From assembly GCA_050084985.1 (NCBI GenBank), contig JBITNC010000001.1:2046001-2110000 (forward strand): a stretch of DNA of 64,000 nucleotides, written 5' to 3'. Position numbers and translations under genes: made by a program. Positions 21,951 to 34,570 of the stretch are shown here, piece by piece (the first letter of the stretch is position 1; every line of letters begins with the position of its first letter). The notes under the pieces were generated by a model that saw only the letters and a program-made list of their open reading frames with translations, was not told the origin of the DNA and ran no database searches. Source of the DNA: Nageia nagi (Eukaryota > Pinophyta).

Positions 21951-24267
21951 CTTTTACTTTGGTATGGTCATAAATCTCTTGTGGTTTTGATATTTCCCTT
22001 ACCTTGTGTTCCTGTGATACCATCTCCATTAAATTGGCTTATCCTGTGATATCTAGAAATGTTCTGAAATCTACTACCTTCTTATAGTTTTCAAATCTCT
22101 TTTCGTATCTCTTCAATTGCTCATCTAGTTTCTTTGCTTTATAATTGATAATCATTCCTATCTTGGGTGGCTCTTTCCTTATACCTTAAATCATATGGGC
22201 ACATAAATCTAGCACCTTTTCTAGTTTTTGATATTTTTCCTTGCTTCAACTGGTCATGATGCTAAGTAGGGCTTACTCTTACTTAGCTCTTGTTTGTTAA
22301 AAAAAACTTTTGGTAACCATAAGATATTTTGATCTTTCCATGAGCAACAACTATTTGTGCCTTTATCTACTTATTACTCCTAAAATAAAATAAAATAGTT
22401 TTATCTTTTCTCCTTATTTCTCCTACTCAAAAATAATAAAAATATGAAGTACTCAAGTTACTCAAACCTAGAATTTTGGTCTTGCCATGATGGAATGAGA
22501 TAAGCAAATTTTGACCTGTTGGTTATGGGTCCAAAGGATAAAATTTGAATTTGGATGTGTCTTTTTGAAGCTCAATGTCCCACAAACAAGATGGATAATG
22601 CTAAGATAACTCCAAATTTTGAAATTTGGCCAAGATACCAATTGTACCACCTTTAAGAAATGAATTTTTGGAAGCTCTTAATAAGTAGAGCTTCCTACAC
22701 TCCCAATGTCTCACTTCTAACATTAAGTTTTGATCATCACAACAAAATAACTCTAACATCTCCTCCTTAGGTTTCCATGGTGTATATACCACCATGAAAT
22801 TTAGTCAATATTAGCAAATTAACTCCCCTATTTTCTGATCACCTACTTCTAATGGATTGTGCCTTCAAATTTTCCAAGAAATAGTGGCTAGTATGCTTAA
22901 AAACCCTACAAAATTATCAATACTTATCTTCCATGATGAAAATGAGTTAATACTTACAAGTAATGACACTTGTGATGTAGCTCAAATACCCAATTGGCCT
23001 CAACAAGCCAATGCCCCACTTAAAGTGTCTCCAAAATGCAAAAAAAATTTCTAAAAACCTCCCAGTAATTCAACACTTGGCCTTTAGTGACTCTAAAATG
23101 TAGCAAAAAGGCTAAAAACATTTCCAAAATCCCAAAGTTTGACCCCAAATTCCTTAAAAAATCAAGCTAACTTTAAAATAGGTCTCAATTTGCCATGCTT
23201 GGCTTAGAATGGTATCAAAATGTAGCTCAAGCTTAAGAATCCTCCTCAATATGTCAACATCCACTTCAGGATAACTCCAAAATGCAAATTAATCTTTGAG
23301 AATGCCCTCAAACTACTAATGTGTAGCTTAAGGGACCCTTAAAATGTAGAAAGATCCTTCAAAATAGCTTCAGTATGCCAACATTTGGCCTCAAGTGGTC
23401 TCGAAAAGTAGGTAGACCTCAAAAATCCTCCAAAATACCAATGTTTGCCTTCAAGTGGAATTAGAATGCAATACAAACATCTAAAAAGCACTCAAATGGT
23501 CCCAAAATGCACCTTCAAGTACAAAAATCCTCTCATAATACCAACATTTTACTTCTGGTGGTCCTGAAATGTAGCTTAAGGCACCAAAATACCCTCAAAA
23601 TATCAACATCCTCCTTAAAGGACCCTCAAAACATCGAATAAGATACAAAATATCTTCTAAAACACTAATGTATAGCCCTATATGGGCTCAAACTCTCTAA
23701 AAAAACCCTTATTCCTCCCTCAAAATCAAAAGTAAATCAAGAATGAACTTCAACTTGAAATAAAAAGTGCAATTTTTTTCCAAAAATGTATCTTTTCAAG
23801 CTTACTAGACCTCCTCAAAGCTTCAAAATTTAAAATTAGGACCAAAAGATGCCTAACAAATTTCCAAAGGGATAATATGGGGCTCCAAGATCTTCAACAG
23901 CTTGCACCAAGTGTACACATATTTCAAAACTCCTTCAAAATGACCATTGTGATGCTAGGTCAACTCCACTCTTCAGTAGGACAACAAAAACTCTCCATGA
24001 ATAGCACTTTGATTTGGTAGAATATTACAATCAGTCTTCTATAGCTCCTCCAACTCCTCTAGCAATCTCCTTTAGCAATAACTCCTCAACTCTTACCCAA
24101 CAACAAGGATAAGATCTCCAACTTCGCTTCAGCAATTCTTCAATATGTGACACCACTATGATATGGGTATCTCAATCTTTAATCTTTCTCTAGCTTCAAC
24201 TTAAACCTTCTATGAATGATGCCCTTGATTCCAATAGGATGGTAGAATCAAGGCTCTAATACCACCA
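21951..24267 (-). mobile_element. non-coding interior of a LARD-like element
   Basis: Internal region between the two LTR copies. No gag or pol words seen on either strand. Next to the right LTR the minus strand reads TGGTATTAGAGCCTTG (24249-24264), a primer-binding-site-like sequence. An LTR element without coding potential is best described as a large retrotransposon derivative. Confidence 0.5.
22985..23690. repeat. degenerate tandem repeat, period about 62 bp
   Basis: A phrase like CCAACATTTGGCCTCAAGTGG followed by TCTCAAAATGTAG and CTCAAAAATCCTCC returns at about 23008, 23071, 23191, 23254, 23316, 23378, 23438, 23541 and 23603. Spacing is near 62 bp or a multiple. Units have diverged strongly. 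Confidence 0.7.
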
Positions 24268-25695
24268 TGATAAGTCATTTTTTATCTCACTCCTCAAACG
24301 TGCCCTAAGATTGGGACATTTAGCTTCAAGCTTCCAAACTGCTCCAAATAAGCTCAAAATGCACCAAATAAACCAATGACTTGCTAGAAAGACCAAAGAT
24401 GACTTATAACTTGTAAAAATACCTCTTGATCCAACATCCAACTATGATGATAAAAATACAACATTTAAGCATGCAATTCCTTCAATCTTCCAACATCTCA
24501 ACCAAGGAGCAAAATAGTAACTCAATAATGCAAAATTACTCCACAAACCTAATGTCCAAATTGAAATGCAAAAGATGAGTTCGAACATGCAAAATATCCA
24601 TAGTATTCCAATGTTACAAATAGAAAGCAATAATAGGAATTCAATAATGCAAACTACACTTCAAATCCAACATCTAAGCACAAAGAGATAAATGGCAAGA
24701 TTTTGACAATAGAAAGTAATTGTATTGATAAAGCATTGAGAAAGCATAATTAAAATATTTTTGTCAACCTACAAAGTTTGTACCAAGACTATCTTCTATA
24801 GGGTTATTTTGGATGGCTCAGGGCCTCACCAATCCCAGAAGTATTGAGGTAAGACCAAAGTCTCCTCTGCAGCAACTATAATGGAACCAGTAGTATTCCT
24901 CTCAAGATGGATAGAGTAAGTTCAAGGTTAGCCTCCTATCCCCTCGATACCTCAAATGTTGGTCTCCCACAAGTGGCTAAGATAAAGTCTTCACTCAATC
25001 TAAAATAAAGGGTTAATAATCAAATTCAACATATCTCATAATGGTTATGAGTTCTCCTTTTATAGGTGAGGGTGATCATCCTCTAATCTTGCATTGAGAT
25101 GATTTGACGGTGGAGAGATATGATCGTGTGTCATGTATGCAACATCCAATATGGGGAGTCTTAGATAAGTGAAATCACATCCAAGGGGAAGGAATGCCAA
25201 CATCCAAGAGGGGGTGATAATGAATGCCTCGTGATCAGTGCCATTAGTCCTTATGCCTAGGAAGGCTAAAGTGGGATCTTGGGATGCTCCAATACCCAAC
25301 GTCCATGCTCTAGGATCATCTACTTTCTTGGAGATTAACAATTCCTATTTTGAGGTGCTAGATCCATCCTTGGAGCTCCAAATGACCTCGTAGTCAATGC
25401 AATCATCTATAGGATACTTTACTTCGAAGAGGAGAGCATTAATGACTAGAGATACATTTAATACCAATTATGACAATTACAACATTTATTGGTATTTTGG
25501 AAAATAACTGAATAAAAATAAATAAATAAAAGAACCATTTATTCCATAATTAGAGTTTTATTAGGTCTTTAAGCGAAATTTACATCATTTTGGCCATATT
25601 ATACAAAATAGCCTAAAATAATCGTAAATTAATTAATGTTACCATTTATTAGAGGTGAAATGAGGAAAACACCTAAAAAATAGGGACATTACATA
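24268..25695 (-). mobile_element. 5' LTR of LARD-like element
   Basis: On the minus strand it starts TGTAATGTCCCTATTTTTTA (25695 downwards), a familiar plant LTR start, and ends ...GACTTATCA at 24268 beside the primer-binding-site-like sequence. Length is about 1.43 kb. Its U3 part is repeated at 21703-21950. Confidence 0.6.
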
Positions 25696-28600
25696 ATGAT
25701 TTTTTAATAGTATTAGGCATATTAGTTTTTGAAATTAGATTCATGGTGAACACCTTTTAGTGAAAAAAAAAAAAAGAAATAAATTTAATAGTGAAAAACT
25801 ATTTTAGATGTTATTAAGTAATTAGAAATTGAAAACTATGCAGTTGGTGATTCCTCGCCAAGAGAAAAAACAATCTTCGAATTGGTGTTCTAACAATTTA
25901 TATTTCTAAAAAATTTTCCATATCACCAAATCATCACCTTTCTTAACAATTATTCATAGAAATATCATTTAAGTTAGGGATCTGACACATATTTACATCC
26001 ATGTTGTTGATTTCTAAATTGAGTAAATAAATAGGTATTAAATATGCACTATTATACTAATTACCTTTAATTTACTGTTCTTGCATTGAATTACCCATAA
26101 TTTATGAACATAACCCCACTATCATTACCAAAGTAAGGGAAAATACTAAAAAAGAAAAAGAAAATCCAAATCTCTCGCTCCAAAAAAATCACCATTTCCA
26201 TCTTCAAATTCATCAAAATCATCATATATAAAACCATTCCCATCTACACACAACCATATTACAAAGAATTACAATCAAAATATGTATTATAAGGGACCTC
26301 ACTCTATCTCCATCACCATAACCAAGCCCTCACCAATCACGTGGAAGATCTCTTTCAGAAGCAAGACACCTTTAGTTGTGAGATCCTAAATAATAATGGT
26401 AGATAGTTTTATTTCAATATGCACCATAGGATCAATACCAGTCTTTTGGCACTTCATCCAATATCAAGTAAACAATATCCCAAAATTCAAACTCATGGGG
26501 CTATTAGGTTTAATCAACAATAAAATCAAATACCCAACACAATTGATGCTACTTCAAAAATACCTACAATAGAAACACCAATCACACCAATACCATTGAT
26601 AAAGATAGATGATTTTATACTAATTATGAACCTACAACTAGTTCATCACCAACTACTATAATGGTAGGACACACTACTCTAGGTAGTTACCAAATTATTT
26701 TATCACCTTTCTTAATGATATCGAATACATACAATCCACATTGATATTCCTTTAATTGAATCTCTCTCTATTACTATGATTATCACATATCACTCACTAA
26801 CATCTATCCAAACCATCCAAATTCCCTCCATACCACCATTGTCATATATAATCATAATACCATCTCCCATAATGACTCCATCAACTTCCACAATACCCTC
26901 TACACTATCGCCATTAGAAAACCAATTTGTTCCATATTCCTCCAAGCTGACAATAAAATATTCCCTACTTAGGTGTGCACTAGATCCATTTTCTTACAAC
27001 CTACATTGAAAAAGGGTAGCAATGGTTTCCATTTGGACCCTCATAGGATGCCCATTTATGACCAATTAAAAATTTGATACTAACTTGACTATAATATTTA
27101 TGAATAATTTATGAGATAGAAATAGAGTGGGATACTTTATAGAGTCAATCAGAAACAACATTTTAGGTAATATAATAAGAATCATCACACCTCACATTGT
27201 ATGAAGTACAAGGGAATGACAACATGATATAAACTACAATAACCATTTTAATTCAAATCCAAAAAAATTCAATCACCATATTAAATTTTAATATTTTATG
27301 TAAAGTTAATATAAGGATCTTACAATGTACAAATTGATTGTTAATGATATAATGAAAGTTATTAAAAAAATGTTGATATAGTCCTTATAAGTGACCTTGA
27401 CAAATGAATTAAGAGAATAAAAAGGACTGCATAATCTATAAAATAAAGTTACTAAAGGAGAAGCCCCTATCAAAGAACTTCAAGAAGCTCATGCTAAGAT
27501 ACTTAAACTCTTAACTAAGAAAGCCCATATATAAAAAAACCATAATTTCCATTGATCAACTCTAATAATTGAAGAAGGAGCATATCATGGTATGCTCAAC
27601 TCTTGAGACATACTTCATACAATTCTTCACACTTGCGAATAACATCAAAGCAATCAAAGGTTGCATATCCATGGAATTCATTAATGACAGTATTCACAAT
27701 CAAGTTACTTAATGGATGGTACAAAAGGATGTTTATTTTACTACATAGCACTTCATAAAAAGCCCCTCCACTATTGATTGTTCTATATCATATTCACTAG
27801 CAACTACTAAGTACTCAGGAGAACCTGTTTACTATAACTCATCCATAGGAAAAAGGAAAGGCTATAGAAATGATGTTAGCAAAAAAGAACTACTTATTTC
27901 ATTAGTTCAAATTGAGGAATAAGTCAATATGAAAACTTGATGATGTATAATTTTAAAGAATATAAATACAATTATTATACAATCTTGTTGACTTACCTAA
28001 TTTGTATGTATGAATGAGAGTTTGTATGATACTTCAAGTTAAGATGTTGAGAGAAGAACATATACTAAAATTATGATAAACTTACAATAATATGACTAAT
28101 GAATAGTTCAAAATCATAATATAGAAGATAAATCATTAAAACTTATGACTATAACAAATTAAATAAAGAAATTAGAAAAATGTACTAAATATACGAATGG
28201 ATACTAATTCAAAATCATAATTATGAGATGAAAATAAAGTTTGATGATCTGATGACTTAACAACTTCTTGATACACAATTGTGACTTAAACAAGATCAAA
28301 AGTAAATTCAATACCATAACAAAGTAAACTACTCCTTGTCACACTAAATCACTACATACACTATGAATCACTAAATTCAGAATAAGTTTCCACATTTATC
28401 TCAAATAAGGTAAATGTATATTTATGATGCAGGGAATAACACTTATTCACATAAGAGAAATAAAGGGTTATAATTAAATTAAAAAAGGATTGATGAGTCA
28501 TACAAAATAGTCTATTGAATATCTTATGAGATAAGAAAAATTATTAATAAAAAAATTATCTCCCTATTCCCACTACCTAGGAGATCATCACATAAAGACT

Positions 28601-28860
28601 TTGTTTTCCTCTTTATCACTAAAAAGTGAAACTTTCATAAACATACAATCAAATATATAATGTCTAAATGTAGAAATATACTTTAAATAAAGGCAATCAT
28701 ACGCTTGAGATATTGGCATCATCAAAATAACCTAACCATTAAAATTAATATCTACTAGATGTTCATGGAAGAGGAGTCAAACTTAGAATTGATCATTTTA
28801 CTCTATTTGTATTTTCTTATTCATATCCTCATATATTGTTAGAATGCACTTCTAACACTT
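25696..28860. other. AT-rich interval, no gene recognised
   Basis: Long AT-rich stretch. The frame 26776-27009 is a translation of simple CCAT/ATC-rich sequence. Around 27390-27560 a plus frame with GEAPIKELQEAHAKILKLLT looks protein-like (a coiled-coil type segment) but is short and followed by stops. Probably old, unrecognisable mobile DNA. Confidence 0.4.
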
Positions 28861-30720
28861 GATTCAAAGATGCATATGGTTGTAATACAATCACAAATAT
28901 TGTTCAACCAAAAGAAGTTTAAAGGCTTACAAATCAACTACTTGAAGAAATATGTATTCATCACTTTGGCAAATGCTTCATTGAAGATTATTGTAATGGA
29001 TTTCCAAAATACAAAAATAAATATTTTCACCATATTTATGCATTTTCCCCATATATACCTCCATGAAGGCCAAGCGATAGAACTTATCGAATCATTAGGA
29101 ATGAAAATTTATGATACTATATGATGACAAGCATACAAAAAAAAATCAAGGACAAGCCTTTGACTTAAGCTAGGTAGAATTTTAGCAAGAGACAATTCAA
29201 GTAAAGAACCAATCAAAAGTAAATTATAAAATCTTAGTGATATTTTGGAATATTGGTAATATTTTGGAAAATTGGAAACATTTCACAATTTGATAACTTT
29301 AAAAAACTTGTTGGCTTAAGGATATTTTAGCAATCAACTTATGATTTGATGATAAAGAAAAGAGTCAAAACATAATTGAAGACCAAATTAGGCCTTTATA
29401 GACTTTAATAGTCATAAGGAGCACACTTAGAATGTTTGACAATACAACCATTCACTACTTGCCAATAAGGAGATCAGGGTTGCACACATGTTGATACTGG
29501 CCATACGAAGAGAAGGTAAACTTGATGGATACTTTGAAGAAGCCACCCATTTATGGTAGATACACATTGGAGAATAAATCCACTAGTGTGGTATTATTAG
29601 TAACAGTGGTGAATATTTGTTATGATTTGGTATTAAAAATAGTTTAAATAGTACTTTAATAGTAAATTAAATTTACTATTAATTAAACTATTGATCAAAG
29701 AAAACAAATTAAATGCTAAAACCAAAGGATATATAGAAACTAAGGAAAAGGAGGCTACGTGAATTCAAAGGAAGGAGAATATTATTGGAGAGGTTGAGAA
29801 GAAAGAGAGAGAGAGCAAATATTGTAAGTTTAGAATGTTTGTTTATTTGTAACCCTAAACTCCAAATTGTAGACCCTTAAAAGTTATAAAAGGGTACTTG
29901 GAGAATAAAAATGGTGAAGTCCCTTAGTGGGAAAATCCTTCCAAATGAAGAGTGTGTAAGTTTTAGAAATGTAGAGAAACTCCATTTGTTGCTAAACTCC
30001 ATGGAAAATATTATAGTCATGAGAGTGATTTTTGGAGTTACATTTAGAACTTGTACATATTGTAAAAATCCATAAACAACATTATTGTCATGGAAAGAGT
30101 AGAAAAGAAGTGGATGAAATAATCGCCATGCAAATACAAGGGAAAAAGAGTTATTACAAAGATGTTAACTTGGGATAAGAGACATGGAATTATGCTTAAA
30201 GGCTTTCATTGGAAAGAGATTCATCTACCTTAAAGTGATTTAGTGGAGAGCCTATGGTGATCATGTGTTTCAGCTACAAAAGAATGGAACAAGATGGAAC
30301 ACACAAAATGACATTGTAAAATGGAGTCTATGAGAATGGATTAACTTTTGTTGTATATAGACCACATTGGTCAAACCCAGGTAAAATTATATCAATCTTT
30401 TTGTGTGATTGATTTTTTTCTACAAGCACTAAAATTAACAAAGTGTGAAGATCTAAAAGTGAATTCATGCAAAGGGTTTATCAATCATGATAACTTTATC
30501 TATTTTATGAGAACAAACCCTACCATTAGTAATCACTACATTTCCTAACCAGTCAACACTTAGGTTGTTGGGACTCGTACAAATAGAGGAAATAAGATTT
30601 TTATGGAATGATGAATAATAATTATAAGAGAGATCCATTTGAACCAAACATCAAATTAGTATAAATTTGGTTCTTGAAATATATAAAGAATTCAAGAAGT
30701 AGGTAATTTAGAAAAAAAAA
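28861..30720. other. AT-rich interval with LTR-like promoter features
   Basis: An 84-codon frame at 28870-29124 shows no domain. At 29880-29925, TTATAAAAGGG followed about 20 bp later by AATAAAA resembles the TATA box and poly(A) signal of an LTR, but I cannot find a matching second copy or terminal repeats. Contains the palindrome at 29636-29694. Confidence 0.35.
29636..29694. repeat. AT-rich palindrome
   Basis: The inner stem TTAATAGTAAAT / ATTTACTATTAA (29656-29667 and 29671-29682) has a 3-nt centre. The outer stem AATAGTTTAA / TTAAACTATT lies at 29636-29645 and 29685-29694. Confidence 0.75.
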
Positions 30721-32049
30721 AAGAGTAAAACCCAAATAGTTGAATCAATTTTTATTATGAAATTTTGAGATCTTTTGGTGCAAATTCCATAGCTTATATC
30801 ATATTTGGTTCACCAAAAAACTTGAATTAGCCACTAAAGTTATGATTCCAAAAGTTAAGTGGACCAAAATTAACCTACTCCAATTTATTTTCTTAACAAC
30901 CTTGAAAAAAGAAGTTTAACAATTGGGTTCATAACATTAGGATAAGGAATATGAAAAAGTATGGAATAGGCTTGTTTGTCAAACTATACCTCTCTATTCA
31001 TAAAAATAGAGTTTGAGAAGGCTTATAAAAAAATGGAATGACACTTCAGTCTAACCATGCTCAAAGCCCTTGGATTTTGATGACAAATTCCTCCAATCTA
31101 TCTACATGTTCTTTCATGATGCCTCAATGATTTTCACAATGAATAAGTCCTAATATGAAAAAATAGGATTGCTTCATTCTATTTTCTTGGTTTTCCTTTA
31201 TCTCCCTCTCTTTATGCTTTTGTGATTGAAGGATTTAGCTACCTACTAGCCCACCAATACTCTCAATATACGTTTAGAAGGTATCTTTCCACCTAATAAC
31301 CAAATTCAACTCACCAAAAAGCATTTTATGGATGACTCCTTAAGTTTACAAGATGATGAAACCTTAGCTATTAAGTAAATCTATATCTCTTATAAGATAT
31401 GTTCCTTATTATTTATAGGTTTATGATACATATTGAAAGTGGATAAATATGTTATTAAAATCATTCTCTTTATCAAACTTATAAACACTTATAACTAAAA
31501 AAAATTATTTTATATTTGTATATTATATACAATAATTTTTTTGGTTGGTAAATAAGAACTTGATAATATCTTAATAGCTATCTAACTTGCATAATTTATA
31601 ATCTTCATTATATTTTAGAATCATCACTATACTTCAAAATCATCTATGATATCAACAAAAAGAATCTAATCACAAATATAAAATATCATTAGGATTCAAA
31701 CATCGATGAATATCCAAATATCTTAATAACCTAATTGGTCAACCAAAGTTCCAATGGTATTGTATCACATATACATTACTTATTTATTAGGATAATTATT
31801 TTATTAAAAAATTCTTCATTGTTATATAACTTAGATACAAAATAATTATAATATTAAATTACTCAAAGGGTGAATTTTCATATTCTGAATATAAAAGAAT
31901 AGGTTTCATTATTTTCCTTATGAGTTCTATAAATCACTATGGGACATGTAGTACATACCTTCTTCATTTCTACAAGAAGCCATCATTAAATGCTCACTTG
32001 GCCCTATCATATACTAGGGGAATATATTAATGTTATAATAAATGATCTA
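30721..32049. other. AT-rich interval, nothing recognised
   Basis: No coding frame of note, no repeat family recognised. Confidence 0.5.
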
Positions 32050-33690
32050 TAAAGAGCTGCTCCGGTGAGAGAGCTTGACTTGTGCAATAGGTGGAAACCC
32101 TAGAGCATAGCCCTAGGTGCAATGAGGTTTTGTAGGTTGTTAAAGGGAGTTGTTGCTCTGGGTGGTCCTATAGATGGCTATGGTGTTTCAAGGGGTCATA
32201 ATGTGGGATTCAAAGGAGGTTTGGAATGGTGGCATGTCCATAATGGTGCCTCATTAGTGGGGTTCATTTCCTATGGATGTGATTTGCTAGGTTCACATTC
32301 CTCCAATTGGGCCTATGGTTTCTTGGTCTGTCCTGGTTTGGTAATCCTCTTGAGGGATTTATTGGAATTAATTTTTATTTTGGGCATCATTTGTGGGTGC
32401 CATTTATTTTTTATCATTTTTTGTTTGGTGGGGTTTGAGTTTTCTAGGGTTGCATTTTGGGGTTAGTCTTTGGAGTATAAGAACTCAACCAAGGAAAAGT
32501 GCATGACCAATGTGGGATAAATTGCACACATGGAACACCCAAAAAAAGGGATAACAAGATCACACAAGAGGTGAGGGAGGATATCCCCCTTAAGCGAGGA
32601 GATGGGAGAAGGACCAGGAGAGGGGTTTGACATGTACCATCGATGAGCGAGGAGGATAAAAAAGAAAGCCAAACAAAAGAAAGAGGGCTCATCAATATAC
32701 TGTAGATTGGTTGGATATATCCATCCTACTATGCATCGACCAACTAACCAGTCTCAAGGAAATTGGTTATGCTAACAAGCACAATGGCTAACTAAACGAT
32801 GCATTGGCTAGTAGGTGGAGCTAATAAAAATAAAATCTTTCTTATCATTTTGCACGCCAACACTCAAGAGAATGGAGCTTTGACCACCCTGTTCCTGAGT
32901 ATGATAGAGTTGACTAGAGGAGATTAGGATAGATGGTAGTGGTAGCAAGCGGAGATAGGACCCACCACATAACCCACCTAAAGGAGGAGGAAAATCGCCT
33001 ACATAAGTGGGTAAGTTCATAAAAACTCACCCAAATTCAAATTGGAAAGTATTAATAGATATATCACACACACATTAACTAAAAAAAAAAAGAACTTAAA
33101 TTGGTTTTTAATGGTTAAAATGAACAAAAAATGAGAAAAATAAAGGAAAACCCTAGGCTAGCACATCATTATTTGGGAAAATCAGGTGGTAGAACTCAAC
33201 AAACTTAGGACCAAAATGATCACGTTGAAACATAGAAAACTTCATCAAGTAGATTTAGGATTTTTGGCCAAAAACATTGATAATTTGTAAGAGAAAAATA
33301 GATAAGGGTACGATTTTGCTTTAGCTTTGCTAGCCAATGCGTTGTAGATCGATCCCAATTTAGGCGCTAGCTGGGAGCCCATTAGTTAGCACTCAATTGA
33401 TCTAGGGACAAATCAATAGATCAGTTAGCTACCAACTAACCATTCACTATCCAACTTGCAAGATGTTGGTCAATTTAAAATTAGCGACTTGCTATAGATT
33501 GGTTAGAAATAAAAGGAAAACATAGGCTAGAAAACATGTGACAAGACACACATGGATCACAGGATTTACACAACTGATCAATCAACATTAGAAAATATAA
33601 AAATAGCATTGATTGAATTATGATAAAGAGGAATAATTGAAAAATAATAGAATATTTATGGAAAACAACAAAAGGATTAACACAGGGCTT
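32050..33690. other. mixed interval with unassigned frames
   Basis: GC-richer than the preceding 6 kb. The plus frame 32122-32466 (114 codons, hydrophobic second half) matches no family I know. The 32460-33480 part repeatedly contains words like GACCAACTAACC and GGCTAGTAGGTGG, also found at 35130-35200. I infer an old LTR element but cannot delimit it. Confidence 0.3.
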
Positions 33691-33769
33691 ACCTGAACGT
33701 GTGTCAGGTGAAAACTGGCACAAGTTAGCTAGTCTTGAAGGATGTTCATAAGGAACTAGATGATGCAAT

Positions 33770-34074
33770 TGGATATGGCTTGAGATGATGGGCTTAGTGG
33801 GAACAACATTGCTAAAGATAGTCATAGTGGACCAAGCATAACTGTACACCCTCATGGAATGCTAGGATGCCCAACCAACACATTCCACTTCTCGATTGGA
33901 GAGATGATGATCACATTGGAGGATGTGTATTGCATCTATAGAGTGCCCATAAAGGGTAAGATGTTGGTTGTAGCTTCTTCAAGAATCCATACCATGAAAA
34001 AATGTTCGATGATGGTTAGCAGATGATTGACATAGGACATGATAGAGTGGACTACACTACCACCGAAGAGGAAG
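33770..34074 (+). pseudogene. plant mobile domain (PMD) gene relic, 5' part
   Basis: Plus strand around 33870-33960 encodes TFHFSIGEMMITLEDVYCIY followed by RVPIKG, the signature start of the plant mobile domain (family pattern: TFHLPxGExTxTLxDV, then LxVPIxG). Just upstream, in another frame, VDQALLYTLMECWDAQ matches the preceding family region. PMD proteins are nuclear proteins (MAIN/MAIL family) or products of PMD-carrying transposons. The frame runs into stops and is then cut at 34074 by a Copia element. The second half resumes at 42330. Which PMD subgroup it is cannot be decided here. Confidence 0.7.
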
Positions 34075-34570
34075 TGTTGGAATGTATAATGCATTATTGT
34101 AAAGGTTTTTTAATAGTCTTCTATATAAGTTCACTAATACTTAAGGGTATAATTTGATACCTTAAGTATTTAAGTGAATATGATAATGTTTCTTGTCCTA
34201 CACTCCATATCATGAGCATGCCCCTTAGGTAAAATGATGTGCATGTCAGCTTTTGTACATTGGGTAAAAGGGTGATCCAAAGACGGATTATGGCCTATAA
34301 ATAGAAGGCTCCCTCTTTGGATCATACACCAATTTTGGAGTAAAATTATGCTATAGGATAGTGTTTAGGAGATGAGATTAGGAAATTTGTAAGAGTTCAT
34401 ATTTGTGAATGAAGTGAGATCTAGTTATGGATGTACTCCTAGTTGGAGGAAACCACTTACATCTTAAGTTATCTTTGTGAGATTGCTTTGTGAGTTATTT
34501 AATGTGATTTGTGAGATTTAAAGAGATCTTGGTTGTGTAGAAATTATATTGTTAGTAGTTTATTCCTTCA
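34075..34570 (+). mobile_element. 5' LTR
   Basis: TGTTGGAATG...TTATTCCTTCA, 496 bp. TATAAATA box at 34296-34303 predicts transcription start about 30 bp downstream. Ends with CA and is followed by TTGGTATCAAAGC (34573-34585), the primer-binding site. Confidence 0.9.

Noticed and set aside
29600-30560. Complete solo LTR
   Set aside because: TATA-like and AATAAA-like signals present, but no terminal TG/CA pair with target duplication and no second copy in the window.
32122-32466. 114-codon ORF with hydrophobic C-terminal half
   Set aside because: No domain, no codon or promoter support, lies in repeat-like DNA; kept only as an unassigned interval.
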